Shown: one piece after another, positions 18,730-31,400 of the stretch
Layout of the letters: each line of letters starts with the position of its first letter
Numbering within the stretch: position 1 is the stretch's first letter
Assembly: GCA_023375785.1 (NCBI GenBank)
Contig: SZWC01003622.1
Span: 49,710 to 97,867 of the forward strand
DNA: 48,158 nucleotides
DNA from: Penium margaritaceum
Lineage: Eukaryota; Streptophyta; Zygnematophyceae; Desmidiales; Peniaceae
Direction of reading: 5' to 3'
The notes under the pieces: model-generated
The model's input: the letters and a program-made list of their open reading frames with translations, nothing else
Told to the model about the DNA's origin: nothing
Database searches by the model: none
Translations under genes and position numbers: made by a program

Positions 18730-18848
18730 GAGCATGTCCAATACACTTGGAGCGCGCCCAAGTAACTTGGAGCGCGCCCAAGAGACGTGGAGCATGCACA
18801 AGACACTTTGAGCGCGCCCAAGACACTTGGAGCACGTCCAAGACACTT
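18730..18848 (+). repeat. Divergent 20-bp satellite subfamily (GCGC type)
   Basis: Six monomers of the form ACTTGGAGCGCGCCCAAGAC, which differ from the main consensus by CTTGG for ACTGG and by GCGC for GCAAG. They occur only here, between the retroelement fragment and a polarity switch, so this is a local, older or separately amplified type. Confidence 0.85.
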
Positions 18849-21800
18849 GCTCCAGTTGTCGTAGGCTTGCTCCAGTTGTCTTGGCCTTGCTCCAGGTGTC
18901 TTGGTGCCACTCCAGTTGTTTTGGGCTTGCTCCAGGTGCCTTGGGCTTGCTCTAGTTCTCTTCGACTTGCTCCAGTTTTCTTCGACTTTCTCCAGCTGTC
19001 TTGGCCTTACTCCAATTGCAATGGGCATGCTCCAGCTGTCTTGGCCTTGCTCCAGTTATCTTGGCCTTGCTCCAGATGTTTTGGGCTTTCTCCATGTGTC
19101 TTGGGATTTCTTCAGTTGTCTTGGCTTTGATCCACTTTTCCTGGACTTGCTCCAGCTGTCTTGTGCTTGCTCCAGTTATCCTGGGCTTGCTCCAGCTGTC
19201 CTGGCCTTGCTCCAGTTGTCGTGGCCTGCTCCAGTTGTCTTAGGCTTGGTCCACTTGTCATAGGCTTGCTCTAGTTGTTTTGGGCTTGCTCCAGTTGTCT
19301 TTGCCTTACTCCAGTTGTCCTGGACGTGCTCCAGTTGTCTTGGCATTGCTCCTGTTGTCTCGGGCTTGCTCTAGTTGTCTTGGCCTTGCTCCAATTGTCT
19401 TGGCCTTACTCCAGTTGTTCCGGGCTTGCTCCAGGTGTCTTGGATTCGCTCTAGCTCTCCGTGCCTTGCGCCAGTTGTCGTGGGCTTGGCCCACTTGTCT
19501 TGGTCTTGCTTCAGTTGTCTTGGGCTTGCTCTAGTTATCTTGGCCTTGCTCCAGATGTATTGGCCAGCTCCAGTTGTCTTTGGCTTGGTCCACTTGTCCT
19601 GCGCTTGCTTTAGTTGTATTGGGCTTGCTCCAGTTGTCTTCGCCTTACTCCAGCTGTTTTGGGCTTGCTCCAGTTGTCTTGGCCTTGCTCCAGTTGACTT
19701 GGACTTGCTCCAGTTGCATTGGGCTTGCTCCAGCTGTCTTGGCCTTGCTCAAGTTGTTTTGGCCTTGCTCCAGTTGTTTTGGGCTTCCTCCATGTGTCTT
19801 GGACTTGCTCTAGTTGTCTTGGCCTTGCTCCAGTATTATTGGACTTGCTCCAGGTGTATTGGGCTTACTCCAGTTGTCTTGGGCTTCTTCGAGTTGTCTT
19901 GGCATTGCTCAAGTTGTCTTGGCCTGCTCCAGTTATCTTGGGCTTGGTCCACTTGTCTTGGGCTTGCTCTAGTTGTATTGGGCTTGCTCCAGTTGTCTTG
20001 GCCTTTCTCTAGTTGTCTTGGACTTGCTCCAGTTGTCCTGGTCTTGCTCCAGTTGTCTTGGGCGTGCTCCTGTTGTCTTTTCCTTGCTCCAGTTGTCTTG
20101 GCCTTGCTCCAGTTGTATTGGGCTTGGACCACTTGTCTTGGGCTTGCTCCAGTTGTCTTGGGCTTGCCCCAGTTGTCTTGGGCTTGCTCCAGTTGTCTTG
20201 GGCTTGCTCAAGTTGTCATGTCCTTGCTCCACTTGTATCAGGCCTGCTCCAGTTGTCTTGGGCTTACTCCACTGGTCTTGGCCTTGCTCCAGTTATCTTT
20301 GTTTTGCATTATTTGTCTTTGGCTTACTCCAGTTGTATTGGCCTTGCTCAAGCTGTTTTGGACTTGCTCAGTTATCTTGGGCTTGTTCCAGTTTTCTCAG
20401 GCTTGCTCCTGTTGTACTGGCCTTCCTCCAGTTGTCTCGGACTTGCTCCAGTTGTCTTGGGCTTGCTCCACGTGTCTTGGGCTTGCTCTAGTTCTCTTGG
20501 ACGTGCTCCAGTTTTCTTGGGCTTGCTCCAATTGTCTTGGCCTTGCTCCAGTTGCATTGGGCTTGCTCCAGCAGTCTTGGGCTTGCTCCAGTTGTCTTGG
20601 CCCTACTTCAGTTGTTTTGGCCTTGCTCCATGTGTCTTGGGCTTGCTCCAGGTTGCTTGTCCTTGCTCCAGTTTTCTTGGGCTTGCTCCAGATGTCTTGG
20701 GCTTGCTCCAGTTGTCTTGGGCTTGCTCCACTTGTATTGGGTATACTCCAGTTGTATTGGCCTTGCTCCATTTGTCGTGGCCTGTTTCAGTTGTATTGGA
20801 CTTGGTCCACTTGTCCTGGGAATTCTCTAGTTGTATTAGCCTTTCTCCAGTTGTCTTGGCCTTGCTCCAGTTGTCTTGGACATGCCCCAGTTTTCCTGGC
20901 CTTGCTCCAGTTGTCTTGGGTTTTATCAAGTTGTCTTGGCCTTGCTCAAGTCGTCTTGGCCTTGCTCCAGTTGTTTTCGGCTTTCTGCATGTGTTTTGGG
21001 CTTGCTCCAGTTGTCTTGGCCTTGCTCCAATTGTCTTGGGCTTGCTCCAACTGTCTTAGGCTTGCTCCAATTGTCTTGGGCTTGCTCCAGTTGTCTAAGG
21101 CTTGGTCTAGTTATATTGGCTTTGCTCCAGTTGTCTTGGGCTTGCTCCACTTGTCTTGGGCTTGCTCTAATTGTATTGGCCTTACTTCAGTTGTCTTGGA
21201 CTTGCTCCCGTTTTCTTGGGCTTGCTTCAGTTGTCTCGGGCCTGCTCTAGTTGTCTTGGACTTGCTCGAGTTGTCTTGGCCTTGATCCAGTTGTCTTGGG
21301 ATTGGTCCACTTGTCTCGGGCTTGCTCCGTTTGTCTTGGGATTGCTCCAGTTGTCTTGGACTTGCCCGAGTTGTCTTGGCCTTGCTTCAGTTGTCATGGG
21401 CTTGCTTCTGTTGTCTTGGAATTGCTCCAGTTGTCTTGGCATTGCTTCAGTTGTATTGGCCTTGCTCCAACTCTCTTGGCCTTGTTCCAGTTGTCTCCGG
21501 CCTGCTCGAGCTGTCTTGGACTTGCTCTATTTGCCTTGGCTTTGATCCGTTTGTCTTGGCCTTGCCCCAGTTGTCTTTCATTTGCTTGAATTGTCTTGGA
21601 CATGCTCTAGTTGACTTGGGTTTGCTTCCATTTTCTTGGCCTTGCTCCAGTTGTTCTAACCTTCCTGCTGTTGTCTTGGCGTTCCTCTTGATGTCTTGGG
21701 CCTGCTCCCGCTGTCTTGGCCTTGCTCCAGTTGTCTTGGACTTGCTCCAGTTGTCTTGTCCTTGCTCCAGTTGTCCTGGCCTTGCTCCTGTTGTCTTGGG

Positions 21801-24800
21801 CCTGCTCCAGTTGTCTTGGGCTGGCTCCAGATGTCTTGGCCTTGCTCCAATTGTCTTAGCCTTCCTCCGGTTGTCTTGGGCCTGCTCTAGTTGTTTTTGG
21901 CTTGCTCCAGATTTCTTGGGCTTGCTCGAGTTTTCTTGGCCTTGTTCAAGTTGTCTTGGCCTGCTCCAGTTGTATTGGGCTTGGTCGACTTGTCCTGGGC
22001 TTGCTCTAGTTGTATTTGGCTTGCTCCAGTTGTCTCGGCCTTGCTCTAGTTGTCCTGTACGTGCTCCTGTTAGTCTGGTATTGCTCCAGTCGTCTTGGGC
22101 TTGCTCCAGTTGTCTTGGCCTTGCTCTAGTTGTCTTGGCCTTGTCCCAGGTATTTTGGACTTGCTCCAGGTGTCTTGAGCTTGCTCCAGCTGTCCTTGCC
22201 TTGCTCCAGTTGTCTTAGGCTTGGTCCACTTGTCTTGGGCTTGCTTCAGTTGTATTGGACTTGCTCTACTTGTCTTGGCCTTGCTGCAGCTGTCTTGGCC
22301 TTCTCCAGTTGTCTTGGGATTGGTCCACTTGTCCTGGGCTTGCTCTTGTTGTATTGGCCTTGCTCCAGTTGTCTTGGCCTTGCTCCAGTTGTCTTGGGCT
22401 TGCTCCAGTTGTCTTGGCCTTGCTCCTGTTGTCTTGGACTTGCTCCAGTTGTTTTGGCCTTGATCCAGTTGTTTTGGGCTTGCTCCAGGTTTCTTGGGCT
22501 TGCTCCAGTTCGCTTTGACTTGCTCCATTTTTATTGGGCTTGCTCCAGTTCTCTTGGCCTTGCTCCAGTTGCATTAGGCTTGCTCCAGCTTTGTTGGCCT
22601 TGCTCCAGTTGTTTTGGCCTTGTTCCAATTGTTTTGGGCTTGCTCCATGTGTCTTAGGCTTGCTCCAGTTCTCTTGGTCTTGCTCCACTTTTCTTGGGCT
22701 TGCTCTAGTTGTCCTGGACTTGCTCTAGTTGTATTGGGCTTGTTCCAGTTGTCTTGGCCTTGATCCAGTTTTCGTGGACTTGCTCCAGTTGTTTTGGCCT
22801 TGCTCCAGTTTTCTTGGGCTTGCTCCAGTTGTCTTGGCCTTGTTCCATTTGACTTGGCCTTGCTCCAGTTGGCTTGGCCTTGCTCCAGTTGTCTTGGCCC
22901 TACTCCATTTGTATTGGGCTTGGTCCACTTGTCTTGGGCTTGCTCCATGTCTCTTGGGCTTGCTCCAGTTGTCTTGGGGTTTCTCCAGTTGTCTTGGGCT
23001 TGCTCCAGTTGTATTGGCCTTGCTCCAGTTACATCAGGCTCTCTCCAGTTGTCATGGGCTACATCCACTGGTATTGGCCTTGATCCAGTTATCTTTGGTT
23101 TGCTTTAGTTGTGTTTGGCTTAGTCGAGTTCTCTTAGCCTTTCTCAAGATTTCCTGGACTTGCTCCAGGTGTCTTGGGCTTGTTCCAGTTGTCTTAGGAT
23201 TGCTCCAGATGTCTTGGCCTTGCTCCAGTTGTCTTGGACTTGCTCCAGTTGTTTTGGGCTTGCTCCAGGTGTCTTGGGCTTGCTCCAGTTCTCTTGGACT
23301 TGCTCTAGTTGTCTTGGCCTTGCTCCAGTTGCGTTGGGCTTGTTCCAACTGTCTTGGCCTTGATCCAGTTGTCTTGGCCTTGCTCCAGTTGTTTTGGGCT
23401 TGCTCCATGTGTCTTGGGCTTGCTCCAGTTGTCTTGGCCTTGCTCCCATTTTCTTGGGCTTGCTCCAGTTGTCTTGGGATTGTTCTAGTTGTATTGGGCT
23501 TGCTCCAGTTGTCTTGGCCTTGCTCCAGTTGTCTTGGCCTTACTTCAGTTGTTTTGGCCTTGCTCCATGTGTCTTGGGCTTGCTCCAATTTTCTTGGCCT
23601 TGCTCCAGTTTTCTTGGGCTTGCTTCAGTTGTCTTGGACTTGCTCCAGGTCTCTTGGGCTTACTCCAGTTGTATTGGCCTTGCTCCATTTGTCTTGGCCT
23701 CCTCCAGTTGTATTGGACATGGTCCACTTGTCCTGGGCTTTCTCTAGTTGTATTGACCTTGGTCCAGTTGTCTTGGCCTTGCTCCAGTTGTCTTGGACTT
23801 GCTCCAGTTGTCTTGGCCTTGCTCCAGTTGTCTTGGGCTTTCTCAAGTTGTCTTGGCCTTGCTCCAGTCGTCTTGGCCTTCCTCCAGTTGTTTTCGGCTT
23901 GCTGCAGGTGTTTTGGGCTTGCTCCACTTGTCTTGGCCTTGCTCCAGTTGTCGTGGGCTTGCTCCAATTGTCCTGGGCTTGCTCCAATTGTCTTGGGCTT
24001 GCTCCAGTTGTCTTGGGCCTGGTCCAATTGTATTGGCTTTGCTCAAGTTGTCTTGGGCTTGCTCCACTTGTCTTGGGTTTGCTCCAATTGTATTGGCCTT
24101 ACTTCAGTTGTCTTGGATTTGCTCCCGTTTTCTTGGACTTGCTTCAGTTGTCTCGGGCTTGCTCTAGTTGTCTTGGCCTTGCTCGAGTTGTCTTGGCCTT
24201 GATCCAGTTGTCTTGGGATTGGTCCATTTGTCTCGGGCTTGCTCCGGTTGTCTTGGGATTGCTCCAGTTGTCTTGGACTTGCTTCAGTTGTCTTGTGTTT
24301 GCTCCAGTTGTCTTGGCCTGGCTCCATTTGTCTCGGGCTTTCTCCAATTGCTCTGGGCATGCTCCAGTTGTCTTGGCCTTGCTCCAGTTATCCGTTGCTT
24401 GCTTAACTTGTATTTGGCTTGCTCCAGTTGTCTCAGCCTTGCTCCAGCTGTCCTAGACTGGCTCCAGTTGTCTTGGCCTTGCTCCAGTTTTCTTGGGCTT
24501 GCTCCAACTGTCTTGGGATTGCTCCAGTTGTCCTGGGCTTGCTCCAGTTGTCTTGGCTTTGCTCAAGTTTTCTTAGCCTGCTCCAGTTGTATTGTGCTCG
24601 GTCCACTTGTCCTGGGCTTGCTCTAGTTGTATTGGGCTTGCTCCAGTTGTTTCGGCCTTGCTCTAGTTGTCCTGTACGTGCTCCAGTTGTCCTGGAATTG
24701 CTCCTGATGTCTTGGGCTTGCTCCAGTTGTCTTGGCCTTGCTCCAGTTTTATTGGCCTTGCCCCAGTTGTTTTGGGCTTGCTCCAGGTGTCTTGGGCTTG

Positions 24801-27663
24801 CTCCAGCTGTCCTTGCCTTGCTCCAGTTGTCTTGGGCTTGGTCCACTTGTCTTGGGCTTGCTCGAGTTGTATTGGGCTTGCTCTAGTTGTCTTGCCCTTG
24901 CTCCAGCTGTCTTTGCCTTCTCCAGTTGTCTTGGGATTGGTCCACTTGTCCTGGGCTTACTCTTGTTGTATTGGGCTTGCTCCAGTTGTCTTGGCCTTGC
25001 TCCAGTTGTCTTGGGCTTGCTCCAGATGTCTTTGCCTTGCTCCAGTTGTCTTGGACTTGCTCCAGTTGTTTTGGCCTTGATCCATTTGTTTTGGGCTTGC
25101 TCCTAGTATCTCGGGCTTGCTCCAGTTCTCTTCGACTTGCTCCATTTTTACTGGGCTTGCTCCAGTTCTCTTGGCCTTGCTACAGTTGCATTTGGATTGC
25201 TCAAGCTGTATTGGCCTTGATCCACTTGTTTTGGCCTTGCCCCAGTGGTTTTGGGCTTGCTCCATGTGTCTTGGTCTTGCTCCAGTTGTCTTGGCTCTGC
25301 TCCAGTTTTATTGGGCTTGCTCCAGTTGGATTGTGCTTGCTCCAAATGTCTTGGTCTTGCTCCAGTTGTCTTGGCCTTGCTTCAGTTGTCTTGTCCTGCT
25401 CCAGTTGTCTTGGGCTTGGTCCACTTGTCATGGACTTGCTCTAGTTGTATTGGGCTTGCTCCATTTGTATTGGCATTGCTCCAGTTCTCTTCGACTTGCT
25501 CTAGTTGTCTTGGCCTTGCTCCAGTTGTCTTGGGCTTGCTCCAGTTTCCTTGGCCTTGTTCCGTTTTACTTGGCCTTGCTCCAGTTGGCTTGGCCTTGCT
25601 CCAGTTGTCTTGGCCCTGCTCCATTTGTCTTGGGCTTGGTCCACTTGTCTTGGGATTTCTCCATGTCTCTTGGGCTTGCTCCAGTTGTCTTGGGCTTGCT
25701 CCAGGTTTCTTGGGCTTGCTCCAGTTGTCTTGACCCTGCTCCAGTTATATCAGGATTTCTCCAGTTGTTATGGGCTAAATCGACTGGTATTGGTCTTGAT
25801 CCAGTTATATTTGGTTTGCTTTAGTTGTCATTGGCTTACTCCAGTTGTCTTAGCCTTGCTCAGGCTTTCCTGGACTTGTTCCAGTTGTCTTAGGCTTGCT
25901 CCAGTTGTCTTGGCCTTGCTCCAGTTGTCTTGGATTTGCTCCAGTTGTTTTGGGCTTGCTCCAGGTGTCTTGGGCTTGCTCCAATTCTGTTGGACTTGCT
26001 CTAGTTGTCTTGGCCTTGCTTTAGTTACGTTGGGCTTGCTCCAATTGTCTTGGCATTGCTCCACTTGTCTTGGCCTTGCTCCAGTTGTTTTTGGCTTGCT
26101 CCATGTGTATTGGCCTTGCTCCAGTTGTCTTGGCCTTGCTCCAGTTTTTTTGGGCTTGCTCCAGTTGTCTTCGGCTTGCTCCAGTTGTATTGGGCTTGCT
26201 CAAGTTGTCTTGGCCTTGCTCCACTTTTCTTGGCCTGCTCCAGTTGTCTTGGACTTGGTCCACTTGTCCCGGGCTTACTATAGTTGTATTGGGCTTGCTC
26301 CAGTTGTCCTGGCCTTGCTCCAGTTGTCTTGGGCTTTCTCCAGCTGTCTTGGGCTTGGTCCATTTTTCTTGGCCTTGCTCCAGTTATCTTTGCATTGCTC
26401 CAATTGTCTCAGCCTTGCTCCAGCTGTTTTGGGCTTGCTCCAAGTGTCCTGGGCTTGCCCCAATGGGCTTGGGCTTTCTCCAGTGGTTTTGGGCTCGCTT
26501 CAGTTGTCTTCGCATTGCTCCAGTTGTCTTGGGCTTGCTCCAGCTGGCTTGGCATTGCTCCAGTTATCTTGGCCTTGCTCCAGTTATCTTAGCCATGCTC
26601 CTGTTGTCCTGGCCTTGCTCCAGTTTTCTTGGCTTACCTCCAGTTATCTTGGGCTTGCTCCAGTTGTCTTGGGCTTTCTCAACTTGTATTGGCTTTGATC
26701 CTGTTGTCTTGGCCTTGCTCCAGTTTTCTTTGGCGTGCTCCCGTTTTCCTCGGCTTCCTCCAAGTTTTTTTGGCCTTGCTACAGTTGTCTTGGCCTTGCT
26801 CCAGTTGTTGTAGGCTTGTTCCAGTTGTCTTGGCCTTGCTCTAGCTGTCTCGGGCTTTCTCCTGCTGTCTTGGCCTTGCTCCTGTTGTGTTGGGCTTGAT
26901 CCAGTTGTCTTGGGCTTGCCCCAGGTATCTTGGGCTTGCTGTAATTGTCTTGGGCTTGCTCTAGTTTTCTTGGCCTTCGTCCAGTTGTCTTGGGCTTTCT
27001 CCAGCTGTCTTGGCATTGCTCCAGTTGACTTGGCCTTGCTCCAGTTGTCTTGGCCTTGCTCCAGTTGTCTTGGCATTACTCCAGTTGTCTTGGGCCCAAT
27101 CCAGTTGTCTTGGGCCTGCTCCAGTTGTTTTGGCCTTGCTCCTGTTTTCTTGGCCTTGCTCCAGTTGTCTTGGACCTGCTCCAGTTGTATTGGGCTTGCT
27201 CGAGTTGTCTTGGGCTTCCTCCTGTTTTCTTGGCCTGGCTCCAGTTTTCTTGGCATGGCTCCAGTTGTCTTGGGCTTGATCCAGTTGTCTTGGGCTTGCT
27301 CCAGTTGTATTGGGCTTGCTCCAGCTGGCTTGGCCTTGCTCCAGTTGTCTTGGGCTTGATCCAGTTGTCTTGGGCTTGCTCCAGTTGTATTGGGCTTGCT
27401 CCAGCTGGCTTGGCCTTGCTCCAGTTGTCTTGGCCTTACTCCAGTTGTCTTGGGCTTGCCCTAGTTGTATTGGCCTTGCTCCAGTTATCTTTGCCTTGCT
27501 CCAGTTGTCTCAGAATATCCCCAGTTTCATTGGGCTTGATCCAGCTGTCTTGGGCTTGCTCCATTTGTCTTGTTCTTGTTTGAGTTGTTTGGGCTTGCTC
27601 CAGTTGTCTTGGGCATGCTCTACTTGTCTTGGGATAGCTCCAGTTTTCTTGGGCTTGCTCCAG
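18849..27663 (-). repeat. Long minus-polarity 20-bp satellite with a 2.7-2.9-kb higher-order repeat
   Basis: About 440 monomers without interruption. Rare markers recur at long intervals. The ACTGGTATTGGCCTTGATCC block is at 23067, with relatives at 20271 and 25783 (spacings of about 2.8 and 2.7 kb). The block TTGTATTGGA before GGTCCACTTGTCC is at 20791 and 23708. Plus-strand frames up to 636 codons (19375-21285) repeat LLQLSWACSSCLGLAPVVLG. They arise because the monomer has no stop in any frame and are not annotated as genes. The array ends in a palindrome at 27647-27680. Confidence 0.96.
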
Positions 27664-28453
27664 TTGGAGCAAGCCCAAGACAGCTAGAGCAAGGCCAAGA
27701 CAACTGGACCAATGCCAAAACAGCTGGAGCAAGCCCAAGACAACTGGAGCAAGGCCAATACAACTGGAGCAAGCCCAATACAATTGGAGCTAGCCCAATA
27801 CAACTGGCACAAGGCCAAGACAACTAGAGCAAGCCCAAGACAACAGGAGCAAGCCCAAGACAAGTGGAGCAAGCCCAAGACAACTGGGGCAAGCCCAAGA
27901 CAATTGGAGCAAGCCTATGACGACGGCAGCAAGGCCAAGACAGCTGGAGCAATTTCAAGAAACCTGGAGTTTGCCCAAAACAGGTGGAGCAAGTCCAAGA
28001 AAACAGGAGCAAGGCCAATACAACTAGAGCAAGCCCAAGACAACTGGATCCAGTCAAAGACAGCTGGATCATAGCTGAGACAACTGGAGCAAGCCAAAGG
28101 CAATTGGAGCAAGCCAAATATAACAGGAGCAAGGCCACGACAACTGGAGCAAGCCGAAGACAACTGGAGCAAGCCTGATAAAACAGGAGCAAGGCCAAGG
28201 CAACTCGAGCAAGCCCAAAACAACTGGAGCAACCCCAAGACAACCGGAGCAAGCCCACGACAGCTGGAGCAAGCACAAGACAAGTGAACCAAGCCCAAGA
28301 CAACTGGAGCAAGGCCAAGACGATAAGAGCAAGGCCAAGACAACTAGGGCAAGCTAATGAAAAATGAACCAAGCCCAAGACATCTGGAGCATGTCCAATA
28401 CAAATGGAGCAAGGCCAATACAACTGGAGCAAGCCCAAGACAACAGGAGCAAG
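26345..28453. repeat. Inverted duplication, copy B
   Basis: Inverse partner of 13988-16120. Shared rare features include the break of the monomer pattern around TTGTTTGAGTTGTTTGGGC (27576-27594, its complement near 14850) and the palindrome with a two-base centre. Confidence 0.85.
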
Positions 28454-31400
28454 CCCAAGACAACTGGAGCAAGGCCAAGACAACCTGAGCAAGCCCAAGA
28501 CAACTGGGGCAAGCCCAAGAAAACTGGAGCAAGCCTAAGACAAGTGGAGCAATGCCAAGACAACTGAAGCAACTCCAAATCAACTGGAGTAAGCCCAAGA
28601 CAACTGGAGCAAGCCCAAGAAAATGGGAGCAAGTACAAGACAACTAGAGGAAGCCCAAGACACATGTTGCAAGTCCAAAACAACAGGAAAAAGGCCAAGA
28701 CCACTGGAGCAAGGCCAGGGTAACTGGAGCAAGCCTAAGACAATTGGAGCAAGCTCAAGGCAACCGGAGCAAGTCCAAGACAACTAGAGCAAGGCCAAGA
28801 CAACTGGAGCAAGTCCAAAATAACAGGAGCAAACCAAAGACTACCGTAACAAGGCCAAGACAACTGGAGCAAGGCCAATAAAACTGGAGCAAGCCCAAGG
28901 CAACTGGAGCAGGCCCTAGACAACTGGAGCAGGCCTAAGACAACTCCAGCAAGCCTAAGACAACCGGAGAATGGCCAGCACAACTGGAGCAAGCCCAAGA
29001 CAACTGGAGGAAGCCCAAGACAAGTGGAGCAAGCCCAATAAAACTGAAGTAAATCCAAGAGAACTGGAGCAATCCCAAGACACCTGGAGCAAGCCAAAAA
29101 AGAACTTGAGGAAGTCCAAGACAACTGGAGCAAGGCCAAGGAAACTGGACCAAGCACAAGAGAACTGGAGCAAGCCCAATGCAACTGGAGCAAGTCCAAG
29201 ACATGAGGAGCAAGGCTAAGACAACTGGAGCAAGCTAAAGACACATGGATCAAGCCAAAGATAACTGGAGCAAGGCCAAGATACCTGGAGCATGCCCAAG
29301 AGACCTGGAGAAAGCCTGATACACCGGGAGCAAGGCCAGGACAACTGGAGCAAGCCCAAGACAACTGGAGCAAGCCCAATGCAACTGGAGCAAGCCCAAG
29401 ACAACTGGAGTAAGCCCAAGACAAGTGGACCAAGCCCAATAAAACTGGAGAAAGGCCAAGACGACTGTAGCAAGCCCAAGGCAACTGGATCAAGCCCAAG
29501 AGAACTGAAATAAGCACAAGACAAACCGAGCAAGTCCAAGACAATTGGAGTAAGGCCAAGACAACTGCAAAACTCCCAAGACAACTGGAGAAAGCCCAAG
29601 ATAACTGGAGCAAGGCCAATACAACTGGAGCAAGCCCAAAACAACAGGAGCAAGCCCAAGACATTTGGAGCAAGCCCAAGACAACTGGAGCAAGACCAAG
29701 CCAATTAGAGCAAGACCAGGACAACTGGAGGAAGACCAAGACAGATGGAGCAGTCCCTAGACAGCTGGAGCAATGCCAAGACAACTGGAGCAAGCTCACG
29801 ACAACTGGAGCAAGCCCAAGACAACTGGGGCAAGCCCATAACAACAGGAGCAAGCCTAAGACAACTGGAGCAAGCCCAAGACAACTGGAGCAAGCCTAAG
29901 AAAACTGGAGCAAGACCAAGACAACTGGAGCAAGTGCAAGACAACTGGAGCAAGGCCAAGGCAACTGGAGCAAGCCCAAGATAACTGGAGCAAGTCCAAG
30001 ACTACTATAGCAATGCCCAGAAAACTGGAGCAAGGCCACGAAAACTGGAGCAAGGCCAAGACAACAGGAGCAAGCCCTAGACAAAACCGGAGCAGGCCAA
30101 AGACAACTTGAGTAAGCCTAAGACAATTGGAGCACAGCCCAGACAACTGGAGCAATCCCAAGACAACTGGAGCAAGCCCAAGACAAGTGGAGCAAGCACA
30201 AGAAAACCGGAGCAAGGCCAAGAGAACTGGGGCAATCCCAAGACACCTGGAGCAAGCCCAAGAGAACTGGAGCAAAGCCAAGACAACTGGAGCAATACCA
30301 AGGAAACTGGAGCAAGCCCAAGAAACATGGAGCAAGCCCAAGACAACTGGAGCAGGTCCAAGACAGCTAGAGCAAGGCTAAGACAACTGGAGCAAGCCAA
30401 AGACACTTGGAGCAAGCCAAAGACAACTTGAGCAAGCCTGATAAACTGAAGCAAGGCCAAGACGACTGGAGCGAGCCCGAGACAGCTGGAGAAAGCCAAA
30501 GACAACAGGAGCAATCCATAGACAACTGGAGCAAGCACAAGACAAGTGGACCAAGCCCATGACAACTGGAGCAAGCCCAACACAACTGGAGCAAGCCCAT
30601 GACAACTGGATCATGCAAAGACAACTAGAGCAAGGCCAAGACAAATGGAGCAAGGCCAAGACAACTGGAGCAAGCCCAAGACAACTGGAGCAGGCACAAG
30701 ACAACTATAGTAAGGTCAAGACAACTAGGGCAAGGCCAAGACAACTCGAGCAATGCCAAGACACCCAGAGCAAGGCCAAGACAGCTGGAGCAAGCGCAAG
30801 ACAACTGGATCAAGGCCAAGACAAATGCAGCAAGCCCAAGACAAATAGAGGAAGCCAAGGACAACTAGGGCAAGTCCAATACAACTGGAGCAAGCCTAAT
30901 ACAACTGGAGCAAGACCAAGAGAACTGGAGTAAACCCAATACAACTGGACAAGCCCAAGAAACGTGGAGCAAGCCGAAGACAATCGGAGCAAGCCCAAGA
31001 CAAGCGGACCAAGCCCAAGACAACTAGAGCAAGGCCAAGAAAACAAGAGCATGGCCAAGACAACTGGAGCAAGACGAAGACAAGTGAAGTAAGCCGAAGA
31101 CATCTGGAGCAAGTCCAGGACAACTGGAGCAAGTCCAATACAACTGGAGCAAGCCCAAGGCAACTGGAGCAAGCTCAAGACAACTGGAGCAAGGCCAATA
31201 CAACTGGAGCAAGCCCAAGACAACTGGGGCAAGCCCAATGCAACTAGAGCAAGGCCAAGAGAACTGAAGCAAGGCCAAGACAAATGGAGCAAGGCCAAGA
31301 CAACTAGGGCAAGGCCAATACAGCTAGAGCAATCACAAGACAACTGGAGCAAGGCCAAGAAAACTGGAGCAAGCCCAAGACCACTGGAGCAAGCCCAAGA

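Noticed and set aside
19375..21285. Open frame of 636 codons with LLQLSWACSSCLGLAPVVLG repeats, looking like a membrane protein
   Set aside because: The 20-bp monomer has no stop in any of six frames, so every frame yields this peptide. The alternative frames at 20013-21059 and elsewhere are equally open, and the opposite strand gives EQAQDNWSKPKTTGASPRQL.
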